Assembly: GCA_002081555.1 (NCBI GenBank) | Contig: KV921091.1 | Location: 35,190 to 99,189 of the forward strand | Direction of reading: 5' to 3' | Origin: Protostelium mycophagum | Lineage: Eukaryota; Evosea; Variosea; Protosteliida; Protosteliaceae | Length of the DNA stretch: 64,000 nt | Part shown: one piece after another, positions 26,613 through 37,274 of the stretch | Numbering within the stretch: the first letter of the stretch is position 1 | How the letters are laid out: each line of letters begins with the position of its first letter | Translations under genes and position numbers: made by a program | The notes under the pieces: model-generated | Told to the model about the DNA's origin: nothing | Databases searched by the model: none | What the model saw: the letters and a program-made list of their open reading frames with translations, nothing else

Positions 26613-26757
26613 AGCCTCTTTGTGAATATTTAAAGTTTATATTTTCTTTGAGCATATTCTGTTCTTCTCGCCGTGTTACTCCTGTTGAGGATCAGGCGAA
26701 GTCATTTCATTTTCTGGTTTTGACAATTAAATATGTCATTAAGAATTGTAATTAATA

Positions 26758-28524
26758 TTACCATAATAAATTCCACATGACATCTCCCTTTCTAGTCTCC
26801 TGCACGTTCCTCAATATTCGCTCGATACATTCATGTATCATTTCTTCATTCTTTTCTCTGTCGAATTTATCTTTTATCAAATCGAATCCGTGACTCTGCT
26901 TCTCTTCCCATACGTCCTGTACTCATCACATTATACCCATAATATGACTGAAAATACCTTGTCATTGTATAGTTTGATTGCATATCGGACGATTTCATCT
27001 TCTAAATCTCTGTCATCCTCTGCAGAAGCGACAAACCCTCCCCATTGGTCGACGTTATTATTTATTGTCATCCCTTCAGAGCCTAATAAATGAGTATTGG
27101 TGTAAAATCAGATTTGATATTATTGGTATTACCGATACGCGTTGTAATACACGGTGTACCAACAAAAAATCCATCAGAAATTTTCCTATAAAAATCAGAA
27201 TTGGATGACATCAAAAATGTACAGGACGTCCTCTTGCTTTTCATTGAGGTAAATGTGATTATAAATATGCATAATGATGTCACTGACCCCTTTATCCCCG
27301 CACCAAATCTGAGAGGAGCAAGATTTATTCTATATTTAGACATCATTTCGTATTGATCATCTACAACGCCCTTGACCACAATTTTATCCGTTGAGTTGCT
27401 GAATTTGAATGAATCTCGGTCCGGGTATGCACCGTAGACGTGCAACTTTGTATTCGAGCTCACTCCTTCCTTTATCCTGTTCCACAAACGAGAAGTGACC
27501 CACTACATCATTTATGACAATATTATTAATCCTCTCACCTGCAGTTGATCTCTGTTTGGTTTGTGGTGAAAATTTCCAATCATGCAGAAATGCCTCCGTT
27601 GATCGAAAGATAATGATTTGTCCTTCCATCTACATGCATCACATTCTGATGTTGATCCTCATTCTTTCCATATATTTACACAAAAAGACGATACTAAAGA
27701 TCTAAAACACTCACACTTGTTCTCGTGGATAGAAAAAGGACGAGATGGACACTTTGCTTGAATGTAGGCCATAATGTTTCATCAGCATCTCTTTCTCATA
27801 ATCCGACACTACCCAGGTGTGATCAGTTCTAAAGATAGAACTCTGCAATTGTCATTCATCGTACATCTCTAAATCTCCTCACTAATTCACGAGATATCTC
27901 TGAATCTTCCTCTGTCGTCCCCACGTCCTCTCTATATAAAGATGGAATGTGTTTTGTGATCTTGTGTACAGATTCTCCTGACATGCTCAGTGTCGACGCA
28001 TCACGATGGGTTACCTCTTGTGAGCAGTTTCTCTCTCCCAATTCTGAGGGAATGTATGTCTTGTGTATCCAATATTGTCACTGCTTTTGGGCAGTTAATT
28101 CTTACCCTCGAACCAAACTACCAGCTTCAGAGTGCATATATTGTGTATCCTGCATCGTCGCACAGTAAAAATGCTAAAAGGTATTCTGAACAAATTGATT
28201 GATTTGCTTACTTGTTCCTCCATGATGAAACGATCAAAGATCACTGTAGTAGTTGTCAAAATACTCGATCTTCAGCTGCGACTGACCTAACTGTGGTGAT
28301 AATTGCCTTAAGAATGCTTCAAATTGGCCATCAGTATTGGGTTGATATTGTACAGTATTTATCCCCTGACTTGCTAAAATTGACATGTGTGCATCTTTTC
28401 TCGCTGGAGAACACGCTGAAACTTGAAAATGTTTTTGTAATGCATTCAGCACAGATTGAGTGTGGAATCCAGCCGCTGAAGATTTGGGTTGTGGCCAGAT
28501 GCAACCGATCCATAGAGCTCTCAT
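26758..28524 (-). CDS. GT4-family glycosyltransferase resembling bacterial enzymes
   Basis: Probable retaining glycosyltransferase (GT-B fold). The N-terminal half begins MRALWIGCIWPQPKSSAAG, typical of the acceptor-side domain, followed by SPQLVIFDRFIMEEQ and TILDTQDIHSLRIGREKLL. The C-terminal nucleotide-sugar-binding half has LHVYGAYPDRD, MSKYRINLAPLRFGAGIKGK, ISDGFFVGTPCITTRIG, GSEGM and a terminal stop at 26758. This block set is one I associate with gammaproteobacterial GT4 proteins, which suggests acquisition from bacteria, though here it is split by ordinary short introns. The start is taken at 28524; an in-frame ATG at 28560 would add 12 residues. Substrate is unknown. No signal peptide or membrane segment was seen. 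Confidence 0.72.
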
Positions 28525-28894
28525 TGTCCTGATCTTGAAGATCGACAGCGATCGGCTCAATCTTTTGGATCGCGATATCTCAGTTGTTGTCTTTTCTGGT
28601 TGTTTTTTGCATTTTTCGAAGCAAGCAAGGTGAGCGATGTCCAGATTTTATTTCTTTTCTATCTGCTTTTAGAGTCAGAATTGCAGACCTTGCTCTACAT
28701 GCGAGTGTCTGTGCCGAGCGAAGCAGACATGCAAAATCCAATCAAAGACCTTGTTGATTTCAGATCTTCAAGTCGAGAGAGGATGAAATATCTTTAACAT
28801 TCTTTTAACGCCTTATCTCCTTATTACTTCCTGGCCTGACTTGTAAACAGTTCGCTGAGACAACGAAATGCAAAGTTCAGAAAAAATAAAGACA
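28525..28894. other. Intergenic spacer with no recognised gene
   Basis: About 370 bp lie between the start of the glycosyltransferase gene and the stop of the Csm1-like gene. A loose inverted repeat (TGTCTG..CAGACA, 28708-28731) is the only structure noticed. Confidence 0.3.
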
Positions 28895-29773
28895 TTATTT
28901 GTATTGAGCGAGTAGTACTTTGGTGATGAGTTTCGGGACTTCTGCTTGTTCCAAACATATGGTGTCTTTGAAGAGAGGCGGCAGAAGCTCAGACACTTGC
29001 TTGATGTTGAGAGGAGAGAATTCTATTTCCTCTGCAGTGACCGTGACGGCGAACTTGACGCTCTTCTTTGGCAGGCTTGTGTGTTGGAACTCACATTCGT
29101 ACTTGTCCTCTCCAAGGCTGGTTGCTTTGATGGACGTCAACTGATGGCATGAGTGGGATGATTTGTTTTGAGTGTACATACCATTCTGTAGAGTGAAAGT
29201 AGCTGTGTCTCCTCAGGCTTGCTCTTTGACTTCGATTGGCTCGCCAGCTGCTTCTCAGCTGCCTTCAGGTCGTTCTTTGTGGTTTTCAATTCCTGTCGGC
29301 AAGTCTTCAATTCATCTCTCATTTTTTCGTTTGTCTCGTGCAACTTTGCCAGAGTGTCTTCCACATCTGTGGTGATCAGCTCTGAGTACATGACAAATTG
29401 TACCTTTCAATCTTTTGTTTTTGGGCTTCTCTTCCTCCTCTTCTGATTCTTCCTCAGATTCAACCTTTTTAGGAGTCTTTGGAGGACGTCCTCTCTTTTT
29501 TGGAGTGGTTGTTTCTTCAACTGGTTTTGTCACAGTTTTGGTCTTCTTCTTATTATTTGGTTCTGATTCTTCCTCGTCCGATGATGGTTCCTCTACGACT
29601 TTCTTTTTTGAGTTCTTCTTTGCTGCCCTCTCCTCCTTCTCCTCTTGTATTTCCTTTTGTTTTTTCTCCGCGGCCTCTGGTGTCTTCTTAGGTCTTCCTC
29701 TCGCACGCTTGGGTGTTGGTTCAGGCTCCTCCTCTTCCTCCTCTCTTTCCTGTTTCTTCTTTGCCTTCGGCAT
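28895..29773 (-). CDS. Csm1/Pcs1-like chromosome-segregation protein with AT-hooks
   Basis: The N-terminal half is highly charged and carries two AT-hook-like motifs (ARGRPKKTPE and KKRGRPPKTPKK) among acidic and lysine tracts, implying binding to minor-groove DNA. It is followed by a coiled coil (DVEDTLAKLHETNEKMRDEL to AAEKQLASQSK, about 29180-29370). A compact C-terminal domain (LTSIKATSLGEDKYECEFQH, FSPLNIKQVSELLPPLFKD, stop at 28895) has the layout of the Csm1/Pcs1 monopolin domain: coiled coil plus RWD-like globular head. In yeast these link kinetochores or organise rDNA. Two short introns are inferred. It is divergent from POLE3 with a 76-bp shared promoter. The family call rests on remembered architecture and motif feel, not alignment. 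A generic coiled-coil DNA-binding protein is the alternative. Confidence 0.55.
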
Positions 29774-29849
29774 GTTATCGAATGCAAGATCTCATCTGTT
29801 GTTGGATTTTTGGCGGGAAACGTCCCGCCAACCAAAAATTATAAAGATC
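29774..29849. promoter_or_regulatory. Short divergent promoter, Csm1-like / POLE3
   Basis: Only 76 bp separate the two start codons. It contains the inverted repeat TTTTTGGCGGGAAACGTCCCGCCAA (arms TTGGCGGGA at 29809-29817 and TCCCGCCAA at 29823-29831). TTGGCGGGA resembles an E2F/DP consensus site, plausible for two replication/chromosome genes. Function is inferred. Confidence 0.5.
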
Positions 29850-30394
29850 ATGGACTCGAAGGGCGAAGAGTTTGAGATACCAAAGGCATGCATTATAAGA
29901 ATCGCAAAAGCAGCTGTCGTAAGAAGTTGTCAAATATTCAAGATTTATTAATTGGGCAGGGTGCAGATGGAGGAAACATTCATATGGCTGCAGATGCCAA
30001 GGATGCGATTGTGAAAGCATCTAGATTGTTCATTAATTACCTCACAGCAGGGTAAAGAAATCACCCCCATATCATTTCTGAATTGAACAGAGCGAACGAG
30101 AACTGTCTTGCTGAAGGAAGAGCCATCATCAGCGCTCAACACGTCCTCAAAGCAGTCGATGAATTAGAATTTCCCTTTCAAGAGGAGCTGGAGAAATTTC
30201 TGTCCACTTATAGAAGCACAAAGGCAGAGAAGAAGGAAGAGAAAGAGGCTGAAGAAAATAAAACAAAAAAGACAAGCCAAGAGGGTGAGACACCACGGAG
30301 TACGGCCAGCAAGAGACCTCTGTCTCCCAGTAAGGTGATCTCACCAACCAAACAGAGCTCTAAAAATCCGGCGAATAAGAAGGCTAAAATATAA
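29850..30394 (+). CDS. POLE3: Histone-fold protein, DNA polymerase epsilon subunit 3 / Dpb4-like
   Basis: Histone-fold subunit shared by DNA polymerase epsilon and CHRAC-type chromatin remodellers. MDSKGEEFEIPKACIIRIAK matches the characteristic N-terminus in which a short helix leads into the fold. MAADAKDAIVKASRLFINYL is the central helix, and RAIISAQHVLKAVDELEFP the last helix with the conserved D-L-EF pattern. A Lys/Glu-rich tail follows, as in POLE3. Two introns interrupt the fold. It converges with the SET-domain gene, whose stop is 15 bp away. Confidence 0.82.
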
Positions 30395-30408
30395 GTGTAC
30401 ATTATAAT

Positions 30409-31833
30409 TCAATCGATTTGTATTTCTTCCTCTACATCCCGAGAGGAGGTGTCATTGCCTCCTCCATCTGATTTGTTATCTGTGCAGAAATTCAGATCAG
30501 CACAGCCAGTAAAGAATAAAATATTGTCGATATTTGAATTTATTGATGGTGCGACAATCCGGCAGAACTGGAGTCGCGTTGCGGCTTTGCCTTCGTCGGC
30601 TTCCTACTTTGAAGAGAATGAAATCATTGTGATAAAAATAAGATAAGCGTACCTGTGTGATCTTCATCTGATGCTTCCAATATGTCTAAATTGTCTCTCA
30701 AGAGATAATCATAATAGGGCATCATATCTCTCAAACTCTGTCTCACATTCCTCACCAGAAAAGGGCCGTTCTGAGTTGAAGTCTTGGCTCTGTACCCGAT
30801 CATGTACCCCTTTCGCCTCTTTCTCGTTGAAATTTCTGTCGGTTTGTATGTGTCGATTATTTCGCTGACAAATTGATAATGGTCCGCTATATATCCCTTG
30901 GGTACTTTGGGTTGGTACTCTGAAAGCACTGTTTGTACCTGGTGTCGTTAGGTCTATTTAAATGGTTGCCTCTCACCTTCAAATTTTTCGCCATCTGTTT
31001 TGGCTTTTCACCGAGAAAACCTCTACAATTCACCTCTCCACAATAACAAATTTGTTTTTTGGCTCCAAATCGTTCAAATTGATAATCGAATGTTAATTCT
31101 GTCTGTGCCTTGATATCTCGAATGGCAAAGATACCCACTCTGTTCTCTCCTTCTACTGACCTTCCACAATAAATACATTTAATATCTATTTGCCATACCA
31201 TTTCTGTGTCTGACAATTTGGACTGCAAGAGTGGTTGATGAATCTTGCCATGTTGCCCATCTGACGAGCGTCTATACATTCGTTTTGATCCAGAGTGAGA
31301 TAATAAAATTTGCCGTCGTCTTCCATTTCCTTCATCCTTTCGAGACATAAATCGTTGCTGATCACCTCTCCGACATATTCTATGATAAAGTCACCAGCCT
31401 TTATGTCTTTGTACACTCGTAGACCCCAGCCTTTCTTCTCCGTCTTCATACAATAGATTAAGAAAACATCAGAGGATGATCGCCTACCATAAAGGGTAAA
31501 AGCTTGGGGTATTGTCGCTTCTGAAAACGTTGATTTGTACATGCTGGTCCTGTCGGACAAGTTCCTGCTACACATTCGGTATTAAGCACTCTGTTGATGC
31601 ATCCTCTTAAACAAGGTTCTTCTCCTGGTTGTGGTTTACAATCGCATATCATTATATCTTGCCGTCTTAATCTCTTTCTGCTTCTCTCCACGTGAACATC
31701 TGAAGGTCGTTACAAATCATCCCTACATCATGAAGTTTCGTCGCTTACTTTCTATGATATTTTGAAATCCTTCTGCATCCCAGGGGTCTCGTTTTGTCGT
31801 CTTTCCTTCTGATCGCATCGGTTCCTTCATCAT
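30409..31833 (-). CDS. SET-domain histone H3K36-type methyltransferase
   Basis: Nuclear lysine methyltransferase of the SETD2/NSD/ASH1 class. A Cys-rich AWS domain (CDCKPQPGEEPCLRGC..CPTGPACTNQRFQ, 31540-31660) precedes SET: KGWGLRVYKDIKAGDFIIEY, NECIDARQMGNMARFINHSC and SPNCQTQKW. After an intron it continues SVEGENRVGIFAIRDI and ELTFDYQFERFG. Post-SET is CYCGEVNCRGFLG. The S-adenosylmethionine-binding and catalytic motifs (NHSC, FDYQF) are intact. The tail of about 120 residues ends EEEIQID at 30409 and has no obvious SRI or PHD module, so this is a minimal AWS-SET-postSET protein. The start at 31833 is the first of two adjacent ATGs. Which family member it represents cannot be decided here. 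Confidence 0.87.
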
Positions 31834-32086
31834 CTTGGGGCAACGGAATTTTTCGTTTTTTGAGGAAACGACATCTTTTTACGATGTCATATCTCAACAA
31901 GCTCTTCGGATCTTGCTGTTGTTTTGTTCATCCAAAATCCATCCGAGGAGGTAATCAACTGCACCATCATGCCATCCTCTTTGTGCATCCATTCTAACAA
32001 AATAACAACTCTATAATCCATATAAATTTCTGTCTTCATGCATGATGAACATGATCTTTACATTGCATAGTAGATAAAAGGACGAG

Positions 32087-32841
32087 ATGCCTAAGAGAAA
32101 CGACAAGATCCCCAAGAACCACTTTAAGAAGAAGTGGGAGCTCAGAGTCAAGACCTGGTTCGACCAGCCCGCTCAGAAGAAGATCCGCAAAGAGAGACGT
32201 GTTGCCAAGGCCGCCTCCATCTTCCCCAGACCCACAGAGGTTGTTCGCCCTGTAGTCCGTCCCCCTACTCGCAAATACAACTTCAAGATCAAGCTTGGAC
32301 GCGGATTCACTGTTGAGGAGCTCAAGGTATGTTTTTTTCTTAATTCAAAACCCACATCATTAGAAACTGTAAATATAATGCATGTGGATTGTATTATCAA
32401 TTGCATATGGATAATACAGAGTATTGAATGTCTGTTTAAAAAAGACAGGCTGCCGGAGTCAACCCCAGAGAGGCCAAGACCATCGGTATCTCAGTCGACA
32501 AGCGCCGAACAAACAAGAACGAGGGTGCCTTCACCCTTAACGTTCAGCGTCTGAAGACCTACAAGAGCAAGCTCGTCGTCTTCCCCATCACCAAGAAGGG
32601 AAAGAAGGCCGCCAACGCCGACGAGCTCAAGAACGCCACACAGCACACTGGAGCTGTCCTCCCCCGTGTTCAGACCAGATTCCACTTGTCTTCTGTTGCC
32701 AAGTCCGAGGTCAACTCCAAGGTCAGCGCCGTCGACACCCTCAGAAGAGCCAACTCCGAGAGAAAGATTGTTGGACTCAAGGCCAAGGTCAAGGCCGAGA
32801 AGGCTGCCGCCGCCGCCGCCACTGCCAAGAAGGGCGAATAA
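32087..32841 (+). CDS. RPL13: 60S ribosomal protein eL13
   Basis: Large-subunit ribosomal protein. MPKRNDKIPKNHFKKKWELR and VKTWFDQPAQKKIRKERRV are diagnostic of eL13. The second exon contains AAGVNPREAKTIGISVDKRR and TNKNEGAFTLNVQRLK, and the Ala/Lys-rich C-terminus stops at 32841. A single intron (32327-32448, 122 nt) is longer than most here. Codon use is strongly C-ending, as expected for a highly expressed gene. Confidence 0.95.
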
Positions 32842-33050
32842 GGATTTTCTCTCAATACGATCTCCTCGTGAACAATTTATTTGTATTTTTATCTATCCTC
32901 CAATGTGCGATTTTTGTATTTGGAGTGATGAGCTGCTGTTCGCAACGTTCTTTTGGCTCAAAAAAGGTTCTTTTGTGTTTGAAGAATTGATATTCCCAAA
33001 TATTTTCCGTTTATTGTGGGGTGATTCTCAAAATCATCGTTCATCACATC

Positions 33051-35056
33051 ATGACGGGTGTCGTGGTGTTGGGGAATCCCAAAGAGTTTGATGATAGGAC
33101 CTACCTCACCATTAATGTCAAGGATTCAAGGGTCCAGTTGATGTCGCCTGCCGAGGTGAGTGTCCTTGGAGATGCATCTCACAAATGAGGTTTTGGAACT
33201 GGTGTTGTTCAAGATCAAAGAGGATGAGTTTTATTGTATGGAAACTGTCTGTCCTCACAGTGGAGGTAATTTGGCTATTGGAGAGATTGAGGATTGGCCA
33301 GAAGGAAAAGTTGGTGAGAACTGGGTGATCTGACAACATCTTAATGATATTCAGTGATTTGCCCTTATCACGAGTATGAGTTTTCTTTGAAGAATGGAAG
33401 TTCTACCCAGGGCTTCACTGCATGTACATATGATGTTGTAATTTCTGAGGGTAAATGCAACACCATTTTTGTACGGAATGAACAAATATAGGAATGTTGC
33501 ATCTACACACCGGTATCAAAGGCGATGTTACTTTCCAAGTTGAAAAACGTCCCCTCGGTATGCACGACTCGATGAAGTTCAATCCATGTCGTGATGTACA
33601 TTGCAGACATGTCAAAATCAAATCGAAGAAACAAGACCCCGAAAGGAGACTGCGAAAAAGTATCAGAAGAGATTGAGAAATTGAATATCACACCAAAAGG
33701 TGATTTTGTGCTTGACAAATCAGAAGATAAACACACAACAGAAAGACCAAAGACATTGGCAGAATGGGCAGTACTGGTTCTCAACACTTCTGACCCTCTT
33801 CAAAAGGTTATATATTTTTAGTAGTACAAATAATTAAACCATGATGATATCAATGATATTTAATCGTAACAAAAGAAGGTGATCAATAGCCGAGAAGCGG
33901 GGAGGCTTTGGAACGAAGGACTCATTGATCACGTGACCTCTGGCCCTGTACACATTCCCGAAGAACCCCCTCGTGATACGTAAGCACCCATCTTGACGCC
34001 ATCACGTTAAATAAAGCAGGCTTAACGTGGTGCCCATCGGTAAAGAAGGGAAGAGGGGTAAGGGTGGTACTGAGGCGAGTCGCATTGCGTTGTTACATTC
34101 ACTTGCAAATATAGAACAATGGGCCATTGACTTGGCATGGGATATCATTGCCAGGTAACTCTTCAAAATAGATCCTCTCATCTTTGCTCACGATGACCAG
34201 ATTCTGTGGCACACATACAGCCGGTTCCAACCTTCCCCTTCCTCGTGAATTCTACACCGATTTTATCAAGGTATCATCGTGAAGGTTATTTATAGTCTCT
34301 CAGTATCTAGATAGTCTCAGTGTCTTCATCTTCAGGAGATAAATAATATAAATTATATTTGGTGAAAAGGTGTGGTTCTTAATTTTACAGGTTGCGTTGG
34401 ATGAGTCGAAACACTTCACGATTCTTAACGAGAGACTTCACGGTTTGGGCAGTTATTTTGGTGCTCTTCCTGTACACAATGGTCTGTGGGAGTCTGCGAC
34501 CACGACGAGTCACGATTTATTGAGCCGTTTGGCTATCGTACATATGGTGCACGAAGCTAGAGGATTAGATGTAAACCCCGCGACCATCGCAAAGTGAGTT
34601 GAGGATCTTTAATGGATTCAGATCGAATATTCTGACGGACTCAGGTTTGAGAGGGCAAAGGACGAAGAGTCAGTGAAGACGTTGAAGATTATACATGACG
34701 ATGAGATCACGCATGTGGGAGCCGGGCATAAATGGTTCGCTTGGATATGCGATCATTCTGACCCTCCCATTGATAAGGTCAGGAACCATTTATTTATTTT
34801 CAATTTTTCTAAACTAGCAATAAAAATATACGAAAATCACCAAAATATTCCTTTGCACGAAACATAAAGAATAATTTATTTTTACCAGTTTGAGAATGTA
34901 AAAACAGACTAAATTTAGGTTCCACACTTCCAATCAATAGTGAGAGAGATGTTTAGAGGACCACTGAAGCCTCCATTCAATGAAGAAGACAGAAGGAAGG
35001 CGGGCCTGTCTATAGAATGGTACCTACCTCTCACTGTCAAAGTGCCACAGAGATAG
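33051..35056 (+). CDS. Rieske [2Fe-2S] domain fused to ferritin-like DUF455 domain
   Basis: Predicted two-module redox protein. The N-terminal Rieske fold has cluster-binding motifs CPHSGG (about 33250) and CPYHEYEF (about 33365), giving the Cys-x-His and Cys-x-x-His pairs, and resembles the stand-alone Rieske protein RFESD. A linker (33600-33800) leads to DUF455: SRIALLHSLANIEQWAIDLA, FYTDFIKVALDESKHFTILN, HMVHEARGLDVNP and HDDEITHVGAGHKWF. The Glu of IEQWA, the ExxH of ESKH, the Glu of HEARG and the ExxH of EITH form a diiron-like set; DUF455 belongs to the ferritin-like superfamily near MiaE. Introns between the two halves are in frame, so this reads as a single polypeptide. A Rieske donor feeding a diiron oxygenase is inferred. 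No targeting sequence was seen. Confidence 0.82.
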
Positions 35057-35196
35057 TGGATTTATAGATGTCGTTGTGACTCTTAGTTAATTTCTGTTTG
35101 GATTTTGGCTTTGTTTCGCGGAGGTTCAGAGAAATAATTTCTTGCGATATCTTGACGTGATGTCGGTTTGAAGATCATCAGATCCATTCGATAACC

Positions 35197-37088
35197 ATGA
35201 AGGTCACCGCTATCCTTGCCGCTCTTGCTGTGGCTACCCTTGCGGCACAAGGTATTGGCATCTTCTGAGAAATAATCTGACTATATAGATCCAGTGCAAA
35301 ATGGCTTTTTCCAAGGCAGAAGCGCGGATATCATCTTGAAAAGACAGAACATGGTATTTATTAGAAACCCTATAGTTGAAATTGATTCAAGTAGGCAGAG
35401 GAGAAATCTGCCCTTTTCATCCCCTACAACAACTTTATCAATTCCTGGCCCGCAGATGCCTCTCTGGAAGAGAAGTCTGTTGCTGACTTGATCAGTGCTG
35501 TCGTCGGTGGACCCGTCATAAACGAGCAGACTCCCCGCACCAACTTCCCCACAATTAACATGTTCAACAAGGCCTCTGCCAACGTTCTCCTTGTAGTCGA
35601 TGGCATCTCCTCTGGTGGGTCTCATTATAATCACATCCTCTAATTGATGTAGTTGAGGCCAGAGACCTCAAGGTTGTGAAGCAGGACGGTACTTTCGTGC
35701 CTCTTACAAAGAGTGCCTTCCCTCAAGACCTTGTCTCCACTGCTGCCTCCATGTCCACTGGACACTCACCATCTGAGCACGGAATCGTCGGTGCTCAATG
35801 GTTCTCTGGTAGAAACCTCTTAGCAGCATACAAGCAAGGTGCCCACCCAGTCGTGAGTGAAATCATCATGTTTACCTCACTTTTTATTTATCAATAATAG
35901 ATCGCTTCCTTCGCCGATGTGATCATGCAACTTTTTGGTGGTGATGTCTCTGTATTATCTGCCTCTATGAACTTTCAATTGGCTGCTGCCTTTGGTGCCC
36001 ACCCTTACCTCCAGACTGTCAACAAGGAGAACCATGTCTTTGCATGGGACACCAAGGTACTATCCCTTCTTGATATTTTGATTATTTCTCTATCCAAATT
36101 TACAATGCATGAGCACAAAATTAATTACTTCAGACACAGCGCTTCACCGACGTTTACGACGATGAGTCCAGCATCAATTTGTCTTTCTCCAGCTTCATGA
36201 CCAAGATCGCCAGAAGAAAGTTTGCCTCCGAGTCCTCCTTAGATTTCGACACACTCGTGCTCACCATCGGACAGACCAAGTTCTCTATGAGCAACCCCGA
36301 GCACTTTGCCTTCTTTGCCGAGATGGAAGCTCTCTTACAGTCTGTTAAGAGCCACGTCGAGAAGAACAGAAAGGAGGTCAACTTATACAACCTCTTTGTC
36401 TCATCATACAAGGCTTTCATCACTTCTGCCAACTCTGGTGAGTTATTATATTATTGATATTACAATACTGATAGTATAATAGCTCAGAAGGAGATGGGTA
36501 GAGTGATATTGGAGGAGTACCTTGAGGAGATAATGGGTGTATTGTCTTCAGCTTATGGAGAGAAGATGGTTGTAGAATACGTCTTTATGGGAGAGAGCAA
36601 CACAGAGTTGATGAAGAAAGATCGCGAGACGATCATGATGTCTTACAACGCGATGAACCATTTTGTGGACTCTTACTCTTCATATGAGACCCTCTATCCA
36701 CAGATTCACCTCACTCGCAAGCACTTACTCGACAGAAAGATGTGTAACGAATTGCAACAGAAGGTCAACAAGCACACAGAGGTATATCTCTATAATAAAA
36801 TGATCAGAATACAACTGATACAAATAGGTGATCTGCCTCGGATTACAGACTGTGGCACCTGTTGTGTTCAAGAGAGACAGTAACACAACATCTATCCCTG
36901 ACACAACACCCGCACCAGCTCCCCCCTCTGGCGACGACAACTTTGACTATGTGACCTACTTCCACATCCTCATCTGGTTCAACATCATCTTGTTCCTCGT
37001 GGCTTTGTTTGCCGTCTATGGACTCTGCAGCATGGACCCAGGAGCTGACTCTCTCCTCTACAGAATGACCACCACTGCTAGAAGATAA
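35197..37088 (+). CDS. ATP6AP2: ATP6AP2 / prorenin receptor homologue (V-ATPase accessory protein)
   Basis: Type I membrane protein associated with the V-ATPase Vo sector. The start at 35197 encodes a signal peptide (MKVTAILAALAVATLAAQ). A large luminal region follows with SALFIPYNNFINSWPADAS, SMSTGHSPSEHGIVGAQWF and NFQLAAAFGAHP. A single transmembrane helix near the C-terminus (HILIWFNIILFLVALFAVYG) leads to a short tail (SMDPGADSLLYRMTTTARR). That tail has the family hallmark NMDPGxDSxxYRMT, where ATP6AP2 contacts Vo, so identity is firm despite a divergent luminal domain. Several short introns. Confidence 0.85.
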
Positions 37089-37274
37089 TTTACATAAAAT
37101 CTTTCTACATTTCCTTTTCTTTTGTTGTGAATTTCCTTCTCTGAACGAAATTTAGACTACAACGAGGCAAAATGACGTCAGATTGCCAACAACACAAGAG
37201 GCTTGAGACAGCCTCACTTTCGGCCGGTTGAAGCCAGAGTCTTAATTGGCTCTTGCGAATCTATCATAACAAAG

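Noticed and set aside
29415-29951. Long plus-strand ORF rich in Ser/Phe opposite the Csm1-like gene
   Set aside because: It is the antisense shadow of an acidic and lysine-rich coding stretch. Similar shadows occur at 40675-40953, 50203-50601 and 54308-54625.
31150-31205. Apparent CxxC insertion (IKCIYCGR) inside the SET domain
   Set aside because: A GT..AG intron (GTATGG to GGAAG) removes it and restores the canonical NCQTQKWSVEGENRVG in frame.
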